Positions 1 to 10,910 of a stretch of DNA of 64,000 nucleotides are shown piece by piece. The first letter of the stretch is position 1. Every line of letters starts with the position of its first letter. The position numbers were made by a program, and so were the translations under genes. Under the pieces are notes generated by a model. That model saw only the letters and a list, made by a program, of their open reading frames with translations, ran no database searches and had not been told where the DNA came from. The stretch is from Phocoena phocoena (Eukaryota; Chordata; Mammalia; Artiodactyla; Phocoenidae): the NCBI RefSeq assembly GCF_963924675.1, contig NC_089223.1, positions 5,592,881-5,656,880 on the forward strand, written 5' to 3'.

Positions 1-152
1 CTGATATGTAGTGAAAATGCCTTTTTAAGCTATATATATATATATATATATATATCAGGATCTCTATAACAAGCTATACTCATCAGAATCAACAAACTGT
101 TGCTGTCCTGAGTATGCTGTAGGATATTCTTGTTTAAAAAAATGGAAGTGCT
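1..152. other. Left-edge flank with a (TA)n microsatellite
   Basis: Bases 31-55 are an uninterrupted TA run of about 12 units. The rest is AT-rich non-coding DNA up to the SINE. No gene is visible. Confidence 0.8.
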
Positions 153-355
153 GGGCTTCCCTGGTGGCGCAGTGGTTGAGGGTCCGCCTGCCGAGGCAGG
201 GGACACGGGTTCGTGCCCCGGTCCGGGAAGATCCCACATGCCGCGGAGCGGCTGGGCCCATGAGCCATGACCGCTGGGCCTGCGCGTCCGGTGCCTGTGC
301 TCCGCCTCAACGGGAGAGGCCACAACAGTGAGAGGCCCGAAAACAAAAAAAAAAC
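153..355 (+). mobile_element. CHR-type SINE (tRNA-derived, cetacean), short subtype
   Basis: It starts GGGCTTCCCTGGTGGCGCAG, which contains the pol III A box. A B-box-like GGGTTCGTGCCC lies about 50 bases on, and the element ends in an A-rich tail. It is flanked by a perfect 10-bp target-site duplication, TGGAAGTGCT, at 143-152 and 356-365, so it arrived by L1-driven retrotransposition. The open frames read across it are artefacts of its GC-rich body. Confidence 0.93.
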
Positions 356-595
356 TGGAAGTGCTCGCTTTTTTTAAAGGGGAGAAAGCATTCCTTTTGC
401 CTCTTCTTGATATATTATAGGCAGTTGTGTACTGCATTAGGCAATACTGTCAAATCTCTAATATATACCAGTAAATAAGTAATATCCGCAGAGTCAAGAG
501 AGTGGACTGAGGGGATGCAGAGTTCATGTCTCCGCACAACTAGGGCACCTACCAGGCCCTGGTGGGGGACCACAGACACCTAAGGGGACGGGAGG

Positions 596-1100
596 AACCC
601 CCGAGCGACTGGGTAGGATGAGGTGGGGAGGGAGGGGGGAGGAGAACTTGAGGCAGGATGGGACCGGCACCCTTGAGGGGCAGCTGGGGGAGGGGAGGGG
701 TTCCCACGCCCAGAGGGGAACGGGGGAGACCCTCGGGAGGGCAGAAGATCGGAAGGGCATGCGGCCAGTTCCCCCTGCCCACTTGGGCCCCAGGGAGCTT
801 GCTGAGGTCCCGAGCCTAATCTGCCCACTGGGATCCCTCGAGCCGCGTGGGTCCTGTGGGAGTGGGAGGGAGCGGGGAGGAAAAGTAAAGGCCGGATGGA
901 CAGGACTGGTGCCCCTGAGGGGCGGCTAGGGGCGGGACCGGTTTCCCACGCCCAGAAGGGCCCACCCACAGTCAGGGGATGAATGGGGATGGGGGAGACC
1001 CTTGGAAGAGCGGAGGAACAGAAGGGAGTGTGGCCAGTGCTTCCCCTGCCCACCTGGGCCCCGGAAAGCCTGCTGAAGTCCCGGGACTAAACCTCTGCCC
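596..1100 (+). repeat. Tandem monomers in the L1 5' UTR
   Basis: Two GC-rich units can be aligned by eye. Shared blocks are TTCCCACGCCCAGA (near 701 and 943) and CCCCTGCCCAC (near 772 and 1042), plus a 'cctgctgaagtcccg'-like block. The spacing is about 240-270 bases, the second unit carrying a small insertion. Monomeric 5' UTRs act as L1 promoters in rodents; whether these did so is inference. Confidence 0.65.
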
Positions 1101-1858
1101 TCTGAGGCTCACTCCCGCCACACTGAGCCTAAGCCCCGCCCCCACACCCCCCGCCCAGTGCCTTACCTCGGAACTCCGCAATCCAAGGCACACCTTTCCC
1201 AGCAGCCCAGGTCCTGAGCCTGGGCGCTGATCTCTGCCTAACCCCCGCCCCTGCCTAAGCTCCACCCCGAACCTAAGCTCCACCCCACACAGCCCAAGCT
1301 TTTTCTGGCCATTTTTTTTTTTTAGGTTGTGGTTCTGTTTTACCTTGTTGTTAATTCGTTTATATTTTTATTTTTCTAATTTTATTTTACTCTTTCTAAT
1401 TTGTTACTGTTCTGCTCCTTTGGGCTTGTTCCCCCCACTTTTTTTTTCTGTTGTGGTTCTGTTTTATCTTGGTGTAGTTGTTTCACTTACATTTTTATTT
1501 TTCCTAATATATTTTTTATTTTCCTAATTTTATTTTATTTTTTATTCTTTGTCATTGTACTGCTTCTTCTTTTTTTTTTCTTTTCTTTTGCTGGGCTGCA
1601 TGACTTGTGGTAGCTTGGTTCCCAGGCTGAGGATGGGGCCTGGATTCCTGTGATGGGAGCACTCAGTTCAAACTGCTGGACTAACAGAGAACCGCAGATC
1701 CCAGGGAATATTAATCAGACTGAGGTCTCCCAGAGGTCCTCATATCGGCACCAACCGGGCTCTGCCCAACTGCTTGCAAATTATAGTGCTGCATGCTTCA
1801 GGCCAAACAACCAGTAAGACAGGCATACAGCCCTACCCATCAAAAAAAAAAAAAAAAA

Positions 1859-2418
1859 TGAAACGACAAAAAAATATGTTACAGACAAAGGAGCAAGGTA
1901 AAAACCTACAAGAAAAAATAAATGAAGAGGAAATAGACAACCCACCTGAAAAAGAATTCGGAGTAATGATAGTAAAAATGATACAAAATCTTGGAAATAG
2001 AATGGAGGCACGCATTGAGAAAATACAAGAAATGTTTAACAATGACCTAGAAGAGCTAAAGAACAAACAAAAAGTGATGAACAACACAATAACTGAAGTG
2101 AAAAATACACTAGAAGGAATCAATAGTAGAATAACTGAGGGAGAAGAGCAAATAAGTGAGCTGGAATGTAGAATGGCGGAAATAACTGCAGAGGAGCAGA
2201 ATAAAGAAAAAAGAATGGAAAGAATTGAGCACAGTCTCAGAGACCTCTGGGACAACATTAAATGCACCAAAATTCAAATTATAAGGGTCCCAGAAGAAGA
2301 AGAGAAAGAGAAAGGGTCTGAGAAAATATTTGAAGAGATTATAGTCGAAACTTCCCTAACATGGGAAAGGAAATTGCCACCCAAGTCCAGGAAGTGCAGA
2401 GAGTCCCATACAGGATAA
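1859..2418 (+). pseudogene. L1 ORF1 remnant (RNA-binding chaperone, N-terminal coiled coil)
   Basis: About 185 codons are open from the ATG at 1859; the open frame extends upstream to an ATG at 1774 but only across an A-run. The product is rich in Glu, Lys, Asn and Gln with heptad-like spacing (for example LEELKNKQKVMNNTI and ISELECRMAEI). This matches the coiled-coil trimerisation segment of L1 ORF1p, followed by the start of the RRM region (SLRDLWDNIK). The frame then breaks before the C-terminal domain. In an active L1 this protein coats the L1 RNA; here it is truncated to roughly half the normal 330-370 residues. The homologous segment of the minus-strand L1 lies at 49504-49917. Confidence 0.85.
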
Positions 2419-2859
2419 ACCCTAGAAGAAACACACCAAGACACATATTAATCAAACTAACAAAATTTAAATTCAAAGAAAATATATAAAAAACACCAAG
2501 GGAAAAGCAACAAATAACATACAAGGGAATCCCCATAAGGTTATCAGCTGATTTTTCAGCAAAAACTCTTCAGGCCAGAAGGGAGTGGCAGGATATATTT
2601 AAAGTGATGAAAGGGAAAAACCTACAACCAAGATTACTCTACCAGGATGCATCTCATTCAGATTTGATGGAGAAATCAAAAGCTTTACAGACAAGCAAAA
2701 GCTAGGAGAATTCAGCACCACCAAACCAGCTTTATAACAAATGCTAAAGGAATTTCTCTAGGTGGAAAACACAAAAGAAGAAGAAGACCCACAAAAACAA
2801 ACACAAATCAATTAAGAAAACGGTAATAGGGACATACATATCAATAATCATCTTCAATG

Positions 2860-4971
2860 TAGAACGTTTAATGCTCCAACCAAAAGACATAGGCTGGCTG
2901 AAAGGGTACAAAAACAAGACCCATATATATGCTGTCTACAAGAGAGCCACTTCAGACCTAAGGACACATACAGACTGAAAGTGAGGGAATGGTAAAAAAT
3001 ATTCCATGCAAATGGAAATAACAATAAAGCTGGAGTAGTAATACTCATATCAGATAAAATAGACTTTAAGATAAAGACTGTTACAAGAGATAAGGAAAAA
3101 CCCAAAATTAGTAGAAGGAAAGAAATCATAAAGATCAGAGCAGAAATAAATGAAATAGAAATGAAGAGACAATAGCAAAGATCAATAAAACTAAAGGTTG
3201 GTTCTTCAAGAAGATAACCATAATTGGTAAAATTTTAGCCAGAATCATCAAGAAAAAAAAAGAAGTCAAATCAATAAAATTAGAAATGAAAAAAGAGAAG
3301 TTACAACTGACACCACAGAAATACAAAGGGTCATAAGAGCTACTACAAGCAACTACATGCCAATAAAGTGGACAGTCTGGAAGAAATGGACAAATTCTTG
3401 GAAAGGTACAACTTTCCAAGACTGAACCAGGAAGAATTAGAAAATACAAACAGACTGATCGCAAGTAATGAAAGTGAAACTGTAATTAAAAATCAACAAA
3501 CAAAAGTTAAGGACCAGATGGCTTCACAGGCAAATTCTATCAAACATTTAGAGAAGAGATAACACCTAACCTACTCAAACTCTTTCAAAAAATTGCGGAG
3601 GGAGGAAGACTCTCAAACTCGTTCTACAAGGCCACCATCACCCTGATACCAAAACCAGACAAAGATATCACAAAAAAAAGAAAATTACAGGCCAGTATCA
3701 CTGATGAACATAGATGCAAACTTCCTCAACAAGATACTAGCAAACAGATTCCAACACCACATTAAAAGGATCATACATCATGATCAAGTGGGATTTATCC
3801 CAGGGATGCAAGGATTCTTCAATATATAGAAATCAATCAATGTGATACACCACATAAACAAAGAATAAAAACCATATGATCATCTCAATAGATGCAGAAA
3901 AAGCTTTTGACAAAAATCAACAAACATTTATGATAAAATCTCTCCAGAAAGTGGGCATAGAGAGAACCTACCTCAACATAATAAAAGCCATAAGTGACAA
4001 ACCCACAGCAAACGTCATTCTCAACGATGAAAAACTGAAAGTATTTCCTCTAAGATAAGGAACAAGTCAAGGATTTCCACTCTTGCCACTATTATTCAAC
4101 ATACTTTTGGAAGTCTTAGCCACAGCAATCAGAGAAGAAAAAGAAATAAAAGGAATACAAATTGGAAAAGAAGAAGTAAAACTGTCACTATTTGCCGATG
4201 ACATGATACTATACATAGAAGATCCTAAAGATGTCACCAGAAAGCTATTAGAACTAATCAATGAATTTGGTAAGGTTGCAGGAATACAAAATTAATGCAC
4301 AGAAATCTCTTGCATTCCTATACACGAACAGTGAAAGATCAAAAAGAAATTAAGGAAACACTCCCATTTACCACTGCAACAAAAAGAATAAAATACCTGG
4401 GAATAAACCTACTTAAGGAAGCAAAAGACCTGTACTCAGAAAACTATAAAACACTGATGACACAAATCAAAGATGACACTAACAGATGGAGATAGATACC
4501 ATGCTTCTGGATGGAAGAATCAATATTGTGAAAACGACTATACTACCCAAAGCAATCTACAGGGTCAGTGCAATCCCTATCAAATTACCAGTGGCATTTT
4601 TCACAGAATTAGAACAAAACATTTTACAATCTGTGTGGAAACACAAAAGACCCCGAATAGGCAAAACAGTGTTGAGAAAGAAAAACGGAGCTGGAGGATT
4701 CAGGCTCCCCAGCTTCAGGCTATACTACAAAGCTACAGTAATCAAGACAATATGGTACTGGCACAAAAACAGAAATGTAGATCAATGGTACAGGATAGAA
4801 AGCCCAGAGATAAACCCACACACCTATGGTCACCTAATCTATGACAAAGAAGGCAAGAATATACAACGGAGAAAAGACAGCCTCTTTAATAAATGGTGCT
4901 GTAAGTCAGTAAGTCAGAAAGAGAAAAACAAATATTGTGTTTTAATGCATATGTGGAATCTTGAAAAATAG
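2860..4971 (+). pseudogene. L1 ORF2 remnants (endonuclease and reverse transcriptase)
   Basis: Several short open pieces in different frames match L1 ORF2p in order: an endonuclease fragment (about 2860-3080), the linker (3368-3562), RT (3876-4295), then thumb and C-terminal pieces (4295-4971). The RT catalytic motif F-A-D-D-M is legible near 4192-4206, and the upstream I-D-A-E-K-A-F-D motif near 3885-3910. Frameshifts and in-frame stops separate every piece, and large internal parts are missing. No functional product is possible. Confidence 0.88.
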
Positions 4972-5312
4972 TACAGATGAACCTATTTGCAGGGCAGGAA
5001 TCGAAACACAGAGGTAGAGAACAGACATGTGGACACATAGGGGGAAGGGGAGAGTGGGATGAATTAGGAGATTAGGTTTGACATAAATACACTTCCATGT
5101 GTAAACTAGATAGCTAGTGGGAACCTGCTGTATAGCACAGGGAGCTCAGCTCGGTGCTCTGTGATGACCTGGTTGGGTGGGATGTGGGGGGTGGGAGGGA
5201 GGTCCAAGAGGGAGGGGATATATGTATACATATAGTTGATTCACTTCATCGTACAGCAGAAAGTAACACAACATTGTAAAGCAATTATACTCCAATTAAA
5301 AAAAAGTAAAAA

Positions 5313-6509
5313 TAATATCATTGTGGTATTAATATTACATTATTAATTTCCTTGAGGTGAAAAAACTTATTATGGGATGTTATATTAGTATCACTTCTAC
5401 ATTTAACTTTATGCCGTGTTATCTTCCTTAAAAAATATGAATTTATTTAATCTTTTTAATGCTGAAATGTACTTTCAATTTTTAAATTAAAAAATAAACA
5501 GGTAAATTTTGTTTTTAAAAACATCAGTAGCCAGCTGCTTAGTGGTTTAATTCATGGTAATCTGCACCTCTCAGAGGACTGAGAATTAGTCATGAAATGA
5601 TTTTGCCAATTGTGTTCCAATTGTGTTCACATAGTCAACAGTACCATGTGATAAACATTTATTGAGTGCCTACTCTATACATGTAGGTCATGGAATAGTG
5701 TTTCTACACTTGAGAAGCTCAAATCTGAAGATTATATGAACTGGATATATTTAGGATATTAGCTTTTTGTTTGAATTTCTCATTTCCCCATAAATATTTA
5801 TTTTTGTTTGAGTTTTTCATTTTCCCACATATATTTATTTAACACTTTCCATGGTGAAGTTACTGTGCCATGTTTTATGGTAGATACCACAGTGAGTAAA
5901 ACACAGTTTCGTTTTTCCATTGCTTATACATAAATAAGGTATACTGGTTTTTATTATAATTGCAGTGCAAAGCAAATTGTGTCATGTAGCATCAGACAGC
6001 TATAAACAGAAATACATGGGGGTTCCAAAAGGAGATCACATCCAGTTGAACAGATGAAGGAACACTTTAGGGCAGGTGACGTTTAAGTTTGACCTTGATT
6101 GATGTAAGAGAGGAAGGAATGTTTAAGGTAAGATTGTATGACTACAACATGTATCAGGTACCTTGACTGGAGAACAATATTAATTACCTATTGTAACCTT
6201 GAAGTTCTTATCCACATTTGTCTTTTCTGTCCCTTACATTATTTATACATAAATTAAAAAAAAAAGTTCTGCTATTTTAACACGAGTCGACACACCATAG
6301 AAGTGATGATAGATTTACACTTACTGTAATTGTTATTGGTTGACATTTACACTGTACTTGTTGCCAGTTAAAGACTTCCCTAAACTTTTTAGTAAATGAA
6401 TAAGGTAATGGGAACAAATGGTATAATGTTTCCTTCTCAATGGATTAATTTATAGCAGTCATGGAATTGTTTTTCGAGTTGCTAACTAATGTCTTTTTAT
6501 TCCAAGCAG
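5313..6509 (+). other. NPY5R 5' flank or intron, no separate gene seen
   Basis: AT-rich DNA between the L1 and the NPY5R coding exon. A stretch near 5650-5920 ('aacatttattgagtgcctac') resembles a common old mammalian repeat. By comparison with other mammals this should be the intron between non-coding 5' exons and the coding exon. I could not identify an upstream exon or a promoter here. Confidence 0.5.
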
Positions 6510-6521
6510 GAGAATAATATG
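6489..6521 (+). other. Splice acceptor of the NPY5R coding exon, with an overlapping upstream in-frame ATG
   Basis: A T-rich run leads into TTCCAAGCAG, whose AG is at 6508-6509. The exon would begin at 6510, nine bases before the ATG at 6519. A second in-frame ATG at 6489 lies inside the polypyrimidine tract and would add ten residues (MSFYSKQENN) if the intron were retained or a different acceptor used. From memory, a human Y5 isoform ten residues longer (455 against 445) has been reported, so the reading through here may be conserved. Confidence 0.65.
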
Positions 6522-7859
6522 GCTTCAGAGCTCAAGGATTATTATAACAAGACGCTTGCTGCAGAGAACAATACTGCCGCCACTCGGAATTCTGATTTCC
6601 CAGTCTGGGATGACTATAAAAGCAGTGTCGATGACTTGCAGTATTTTCTGATTGGACTCTATACCTTTGTAAGTCTTCTTGGTTTTATGGGGAATCTACT
6701 TATTTTAATGGCTCTCATGAGGAAGCGAAATCAGAAGACGACGGTCAACTTCCTCATTGGGAATCTGGCCTTCTCCGATATCTTGGTCGTGCTGTTTTGC
6801 TCGCCTTTCACACTGACCTCTGTCTTGCTGGATCAGTGGATGTTTGGCAGGGTCATGTGTCATATTATGCCTTTCCTTCAATGTGTGACAGTGCTGGTTT
6901 CCACTTTAATTTTAATATCAATCGCCATCGTCAGGTATCATATGATAAAGCATCCTGTATCTAATCATTTAACAGCAAACCATGGCTATTTCCTGATTGC
7001 TACTGTCTGGACACTAGGCTTTGCAATGTGTTCTCCCCTCCCAGTGTTTCACAGCCTTGTGGAACTTCAGGAGACGTTTGGCTCAGCGTTGCTCAGCAGC
7101 AGGTATTTATGTGTCGAGTCGTGGCCATCCGATGCATACCGAATTGCTTTCACTATCTCCTTATTGCTTGTTCAGTATATTCTGCCCTTAGTTTGTCTAA
7201 CTGTAAGTCATACCAGTGTCTGCAGGAGTATAAGCTGCGGATTGTCCAACCAAGAAAACCAACTAGAAGAAAATGAGATGATCAACTTAACTCTCCATCC
7301 TTCCAAAAAGAGTGGGCCTCAGGTGAGGGTCTCCAGCAGCCGGAAATGGAGTTACTCATTCATCAGAAAGTACAGAAGGAGGTACAGCAAGAAGACGGCA
7401 TGCGTGCTGCCTGCTCCGGCGAGACCTCCTCCAGAGAACCGCTCAAGAAGGCTTCCAGAACACTCGGGCTCTGGGAAAAGTCAGCCCCCTTCATCCCGTA
7501 AGTTTATACCAGGGGTCCCCACTTGCTTTGAGGTGAAACCGGAAGAAAACTCAGATGTTCATGAGATGAGAGTAAACTGTTCTACCATGAGATTAAAAAA
7601 AAGATCTCGAAGTGTCTTCTACAGACTGACCATCTTGATACTAGTGTTTGCAGTGAGCTGGATGCCTCTGCACCTTTTCCATGTGGTGACCGATTTTAAC
7701 GATAGCCTGATTTCAAACAGGCATTTCAAGTTGGTGTATTGCATCTGTCACTTGCTAGGCATGATGTCCTGCTGTCTTAATCCAATTCTATATGGATTTC
7801 TTAATAATGGGATCAAAGCCGACTTAAGGTCCCTTATACGCTGTCTTCATATGTCATAA
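6519..7859 (+). CDS. NPY5R: Neuropeptide Y receptor type 5 (Y5), intact
   Basis: Class A GPCR for neuropeptide Y, peptide YY and pancreatic polypeptide at the neuronal plasma membrane. It couples to Gi/o and promotes feeding (family knowledge). The 446-residue frame is uninterrupted; human Y5 is 445. Seen: sequons at N10 and N17; TM1 about 42-66 (N59); TM2 77-102 (D87 in LAFSD); C114 and C198 for the conserved disulfide; TM3 ending in I-V-R-Y (R139); TM4 about 155-176; TM5 about 207-230. A very long basic third intracellular loop (about 232-366) is the Y5 hallmark. TM6 carries W381 and P383; TM7 carries NPILY (421-425). C442 is a likely palmitoylation site. The start was chosen because it follows the splice acceptor and aligns with the human N-terminus; an ATG at 6489 would give 456 residues. 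The C-terminus has one extra residue (Ser446) relative to human. The entire coding region is in one exon, as in other mammals. Confidence 0.97.
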   Translation: MASELKDYYNKTLAAENNTAATRNSDFPVWDDYKSSVDDLQYFLIGLYTFVSLLGFMGNLLILMALMRKRNQKTTVNFLIGNLAFSDILVVLFCSPFTLTSVLLDQWMFGRVMCHIMPFLQCVTVLVSTLILISIAIVRYHMIKHPVSNHLTANHGYFLIATVWTLGFAMCSPLPVFHSLVELQETFGSALLSSRYLCVESWPSDAYRIAFTISLLLVQYILPLVCLTVSHTSVCRSISCGLSNQENQLEENEMINLTLHPSKKSGPQVRVSSSRKWSYSFIRKYRRRYSKKTACVLPAPARPPPENRSRRLPEHSGSGKSQPPSSRKFIPGVPTCFEVKPEENSDVHEMRVNCSTMRLKKRSRSVFYRLTILILVFAVSWMPLHLFHVVTDFNDSLISNRHFKLVYCICHLLGMMSCCLNPILYGFLNNGIKADLRSLIRCLHMS

Positions 7860-8185
7860 TTCTCAATGTTTTCCAAGGAAAGTACAAGTATGGGGATCAT
7901 CTAAAATATATTCACAGTGACTGTATATGTATAATCAACAAATTTTGTTAACTTACAGAATTTATGTGTAAGAAGCCTGGATTTGGATATCAGTTCCTAA
8001 TATATGGAAGATAATTTTAACATGTTATAATAGGATAAATTCATTTAGTTGTATGGAGTCATTGTCAATCCAATCTGTAATTTCATTTTAAAGAGTAGTT
8101 ATATTACCTTCCATTTCAGCCTGTCCTGTAAACCAATGAACTGTAAGTTCTTGTTTAAAATAAAAGTTATATTTAACCATCTCAG
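7860..8185 (+). other. NPY5R: NPY5R 3' UTR with candidate poly(A) signal
   Basis: AT-rich sequence follows the TAA stop. The first good AATAAA is at 8159-8164, followed within about 25-30 bases by a T-rich stretch ('cagtattttttgttc') suitable as a downstream element. This predicts a 3' UTR of about 320 bases. Longer 3' ends are possible. Confidence 0.55.
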
Positions 8186-9077
8186 TATTTTTTGTTCAAA
8201 ATTATAAGCAAAAACATTTCTCCTAAGACGTTTAATTTCAGGTATGAGGAACACCTAATAATCTTCATTTTTACTTCACAGATTTCTTCATAGTTAGTTT
8301 CTGACAATACAGAAAACTTTAATATGACCAGCAAGCCATAACTAAGTGACAGATATATGCCTAGGTCATAAATTAAATGTCAACATTGGATACAGTTTTA
8401 GAACCTCTAAAGGAAAATTTTTATATCCTATTATTGATGATTGGTCAAATTGTCAATTTATTCCCCACTATCCTAGTAATACACAGTTAATTTATCAAAT
8501 AAAAATAGATTTTAAATCTTTTCTAGACTTATACCATGACATTAAGCTATCAAACAAAGATTGTTTCATATACATCTTTTATATTCTAAAATTTGAAATA
8601 TAAGTGGTATCTATATTTCCAAGTATTAAATAATTGTAAAGAATACTTGAAGTGTCTACAGGGGGAAAAAAAGTTTAGTTAATTTTTTTGGCCAAGATGT
8701 AGAATGATTAATATACTTTATGCCATTTCAGTACTGAGGTCTCGTATGCTATCTTACTAGATTGAGGTCAGTCTTTTCCACTGGAGCTTTTTGTTTGTTT
8801 TAGCCAGTTTTTTTTATAGAACTAGGTCCCTGAAAATAATGAATGTTTTCACATGAGGCTCAGATGTGCAAAATCATAATGCTGTCTTCAGTTCCTTTTC
8901 TCTGATTTAACCGTCTCCTGTATGGATTCCTGTTCATAAGGGAAAACAACTGAGCAAAACAAGAAACCGTTTAAGTTTTCAAATAGTAGGTAACTCTGGT
9001 CGTTGTTTAGTCAATTGAAAGTCCAGACTCTCTACGGGGGCTTTTTTTCGGGCCTCTCCTGCTTCCCTAGGCAAGGC
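8186..9077. other. NPY5R downstream flank, nothing recognised
   Basis: AT-rich single-copy-looking DNA. The open frame at 8346-8603 has no family features and AT-driven codon content, so I do not call it a gene. Confidence 0.6.
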
Positions 9078-9452
9078 CTACACATAGGGGAAGCAGAAGA
9101 TGGCGCTGGTCCCCAAGTGTCCTCTGCTGACTCCTGCCCAGCTCCAGGTGAGAGGTAACTGTCTTGCCTGGTCTCTCTGTTCCATCAGCTTCTCCGTGTG
9201 TTGTAGAATGTATGGTCTGTTCTCAGCAGGGTCCAGGCCTGAGGGTCCAGCCCCGGCATTCTCCACCCCTGCTGATGTAAACTCACTGGCTGTGAGGTCC
9301 CTCTGAATCTCCACCACGTTTTCCAGTTTGTCCTGAGCCTGGGCTGTCTGCTCTGTGGGGTCTTGTCCCTGCCAAGGCCGGGGACACTTCAGGAACTTTA
9401 TCACCAAGAACTCTTCAGAAAGGTATTGTCGACTATAAAGATATTCACAACC
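9078..9452 (-). other. Unassigned GC-richer block with an 109-codon open frame, next to an LTR
   Basis: On the minus strand an open frame runs from 9407 to 9078 with a Gln/Glu-rich middle (QAQDKLENVVEIQRDL, EKLMEQRDQARQ). Its composition is unlike the AT-rich flank. It lies directly downstream, in minus orientation, of the LTR at 9453-9905, so it could be leader or gag-like sequence of the same endogenous retrovirus. A retrocopied cellular exon is an alternative. I do not recognise the family. Confidence 0.4.
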
Positions 9453-9905
9453 TGAGAGTTGAGAGTTCTGTTTTATTCGACGGGAAGTTTTAGGACTTCA
9501 AGCCCGGGAGGCAGCCTCTCAAGTAACCCTGAGAGAATCGCTCTCAGGAGGCGGTGGGCAAAGAGCGAGGATATAGAGAAGGTTTGCAGCAAAGGGCCGA
9601 GGGAGCATAAAAATATTCTTGTTAATTAAAGAAAACCAGAAATCTCAAGGAATTTAGCACTTTTCTATATATGGGAACGTGCAAGAGTCTGTGCTCACGG
9701 AAATCATTCCTTTGAGATGCACCTCAGCTCTCTGGGGCCGTATCCTGTGTTTTCACATCCTGAGTTTCCTCGGGGCTCACAGTGGCTGCAGTCTGATGGC
9801 TGCTACATGGCAGGTATTCTTTCCTTGTGAGTTCCCTCAGGGCTCACTGTAGGAAGTGGCTGCAATCACTGACGACTGTGACATCTTTTGTTTATTGATA
9901 TGGCA
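9453..9905 (-). mobile_element. ERV LTR (approximate ends)
   Basis: In minus orientation it contains CGAATAAAAC near its end (AATAAA signal) and GC-rich blocks such as 'cctctcaagtaaccctgagag' and 'ctctggggccgtatcctgtg'. The same layout (TTTTATTC, then a GGGAGGCAGCCTCTCA-like block, then GAGAGG) appears in the LTRs at 43462, 57952 and 60200, so they are related. Boundaries are set by TG/CA ends only; I see no target-site duplication. Confidence 0.65.
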
Positions 9906-10910
9906 GGAAATATTCCACATCATTCCAGTATGAATGCTTACTGCTCACGTAGCTCACCTAGAACTGAGGCAGTGTGGACTTCCCCAGGCCTTCTCTGCCC
10001 AAACGCTACAAGCCACCCTGTCCACAGTGTTGTTCACCTCATGTTGCTGCCAAAGCATCTGCTTTCCAGTTCCTTTCTAGATTTTCAAACATGAAACTAG
10101 GTAAAGCCACCACTGCTTTTAGCTTCCCTCTAATCTGCCTGGGGTTATATGAGTGTCCTCCCCAAGTTTTGATAGGAGAGCAGAAAAAAAAAGTGAAGAA
10201 ACTTTGGTTCACTTTTGCTTTTCTCTTTCTTTCCTTCTTCTTATTCTAAGGGCTTCTGCTGCTTTCTGCCTACTAAGAATGTCCCTTGCTAATAAAATCT
10301 TTATTTTTCTCTGCACTACGGCTTACGGTAAAACTGTGTTCAGAATATCAAGGTTTGTTTTTGGAAAAGGAAGCTTTTGTGATTTAAAAACCCTTTTCCC
10401 CTTTAAATGCTTGGATTTAAGACTATTGTCTCACCCCAGACCCCAAACAAAAAAGACTAAGTTGAAGAATGACTTCTTATTTAAAAGAAATTTAAAATTT
10501 TTCACTAGGGCAGTCGACTTCAAGGTTTAACTTTAGTGGCCAAAGGGGGAAAACCCACCGACAAGGGCAAATATAAACACATAAAGAGGTATTTTATCCT
10601 GTTAGAGTAACTTACATTAGCAAATGTACAATAAGTATCAAACTCCACAGATTTTATGGTTGCTGATAAATGAGTTTAGTTAAACTGGATAAACTAATTT
10701 GGGGCTCTTAAACTATTGAACTGAAACGTAGCCATTTATCTTCCCTAACCAGAAATGACTGAATGTTCTTAATAATTAAGAAGAATAATTAATAATTAAT
10801 TAATAACTAAGTAAGTAGAGAAGTTTAAATGGATTGGTGAATAGAGGTCATTAAGAGGGGGATTCATTGTTTTAGAAGGTTATTATGAATAATAATTTCT
10901 TCCATGGATA
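9906..10910. other. Intergenic DNA, no gene recognised
   Basis: Overlapping short frames at 9888-10530 have no domain features. A CT-rich tract followed by TGCTAATAAAATC near 10287-10300 could be an old plus-strand LTR end, but this is weak. AT-rich low-complexity sequence covers 10765-10810. Confidence 0.5.

Larger units (their letters stand above)
486..5312 (+). mobile_element. L1 retrotransposon, internally deleted and inactive
   Basis: The order is GC-rich 5' UTR (about 486-1770), ORF1 remnant, ORF2 remnants, then a 3' UTR ending in an A-run near 5310. The 3' UTR has the cetartiodactyl L1 signature: 'ctagatagctagtgggaacc', a G-rich tract near 5180-5215, and 'tacagcagaaagtaacacaac'. ORF2 is full of stops and frameshifts. 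It has lost most of the endonuclease-to-RT linker (junction near 3090) and the C-terminal third (junction near 4900, where the RT C-terminal region runs directly into the 3' UTR). A short target-site duplication around TAATATC is possible at both ends but not certain. Confidence 0.9.

Noticed and set aside
30..1283. Several 60-157 codon open frames on both strands
   Set aside because: They lie in the GC-rich SINE body and the L1 5' UTR, overlap in multiple frames, are Pro/Gly/Arg-rich and carry no domain.
7028..7276. 82-codon open frame on the plus strand inside NPY5R
   Set aside because: Out-of-frame shadow of the receptor coding sequence.
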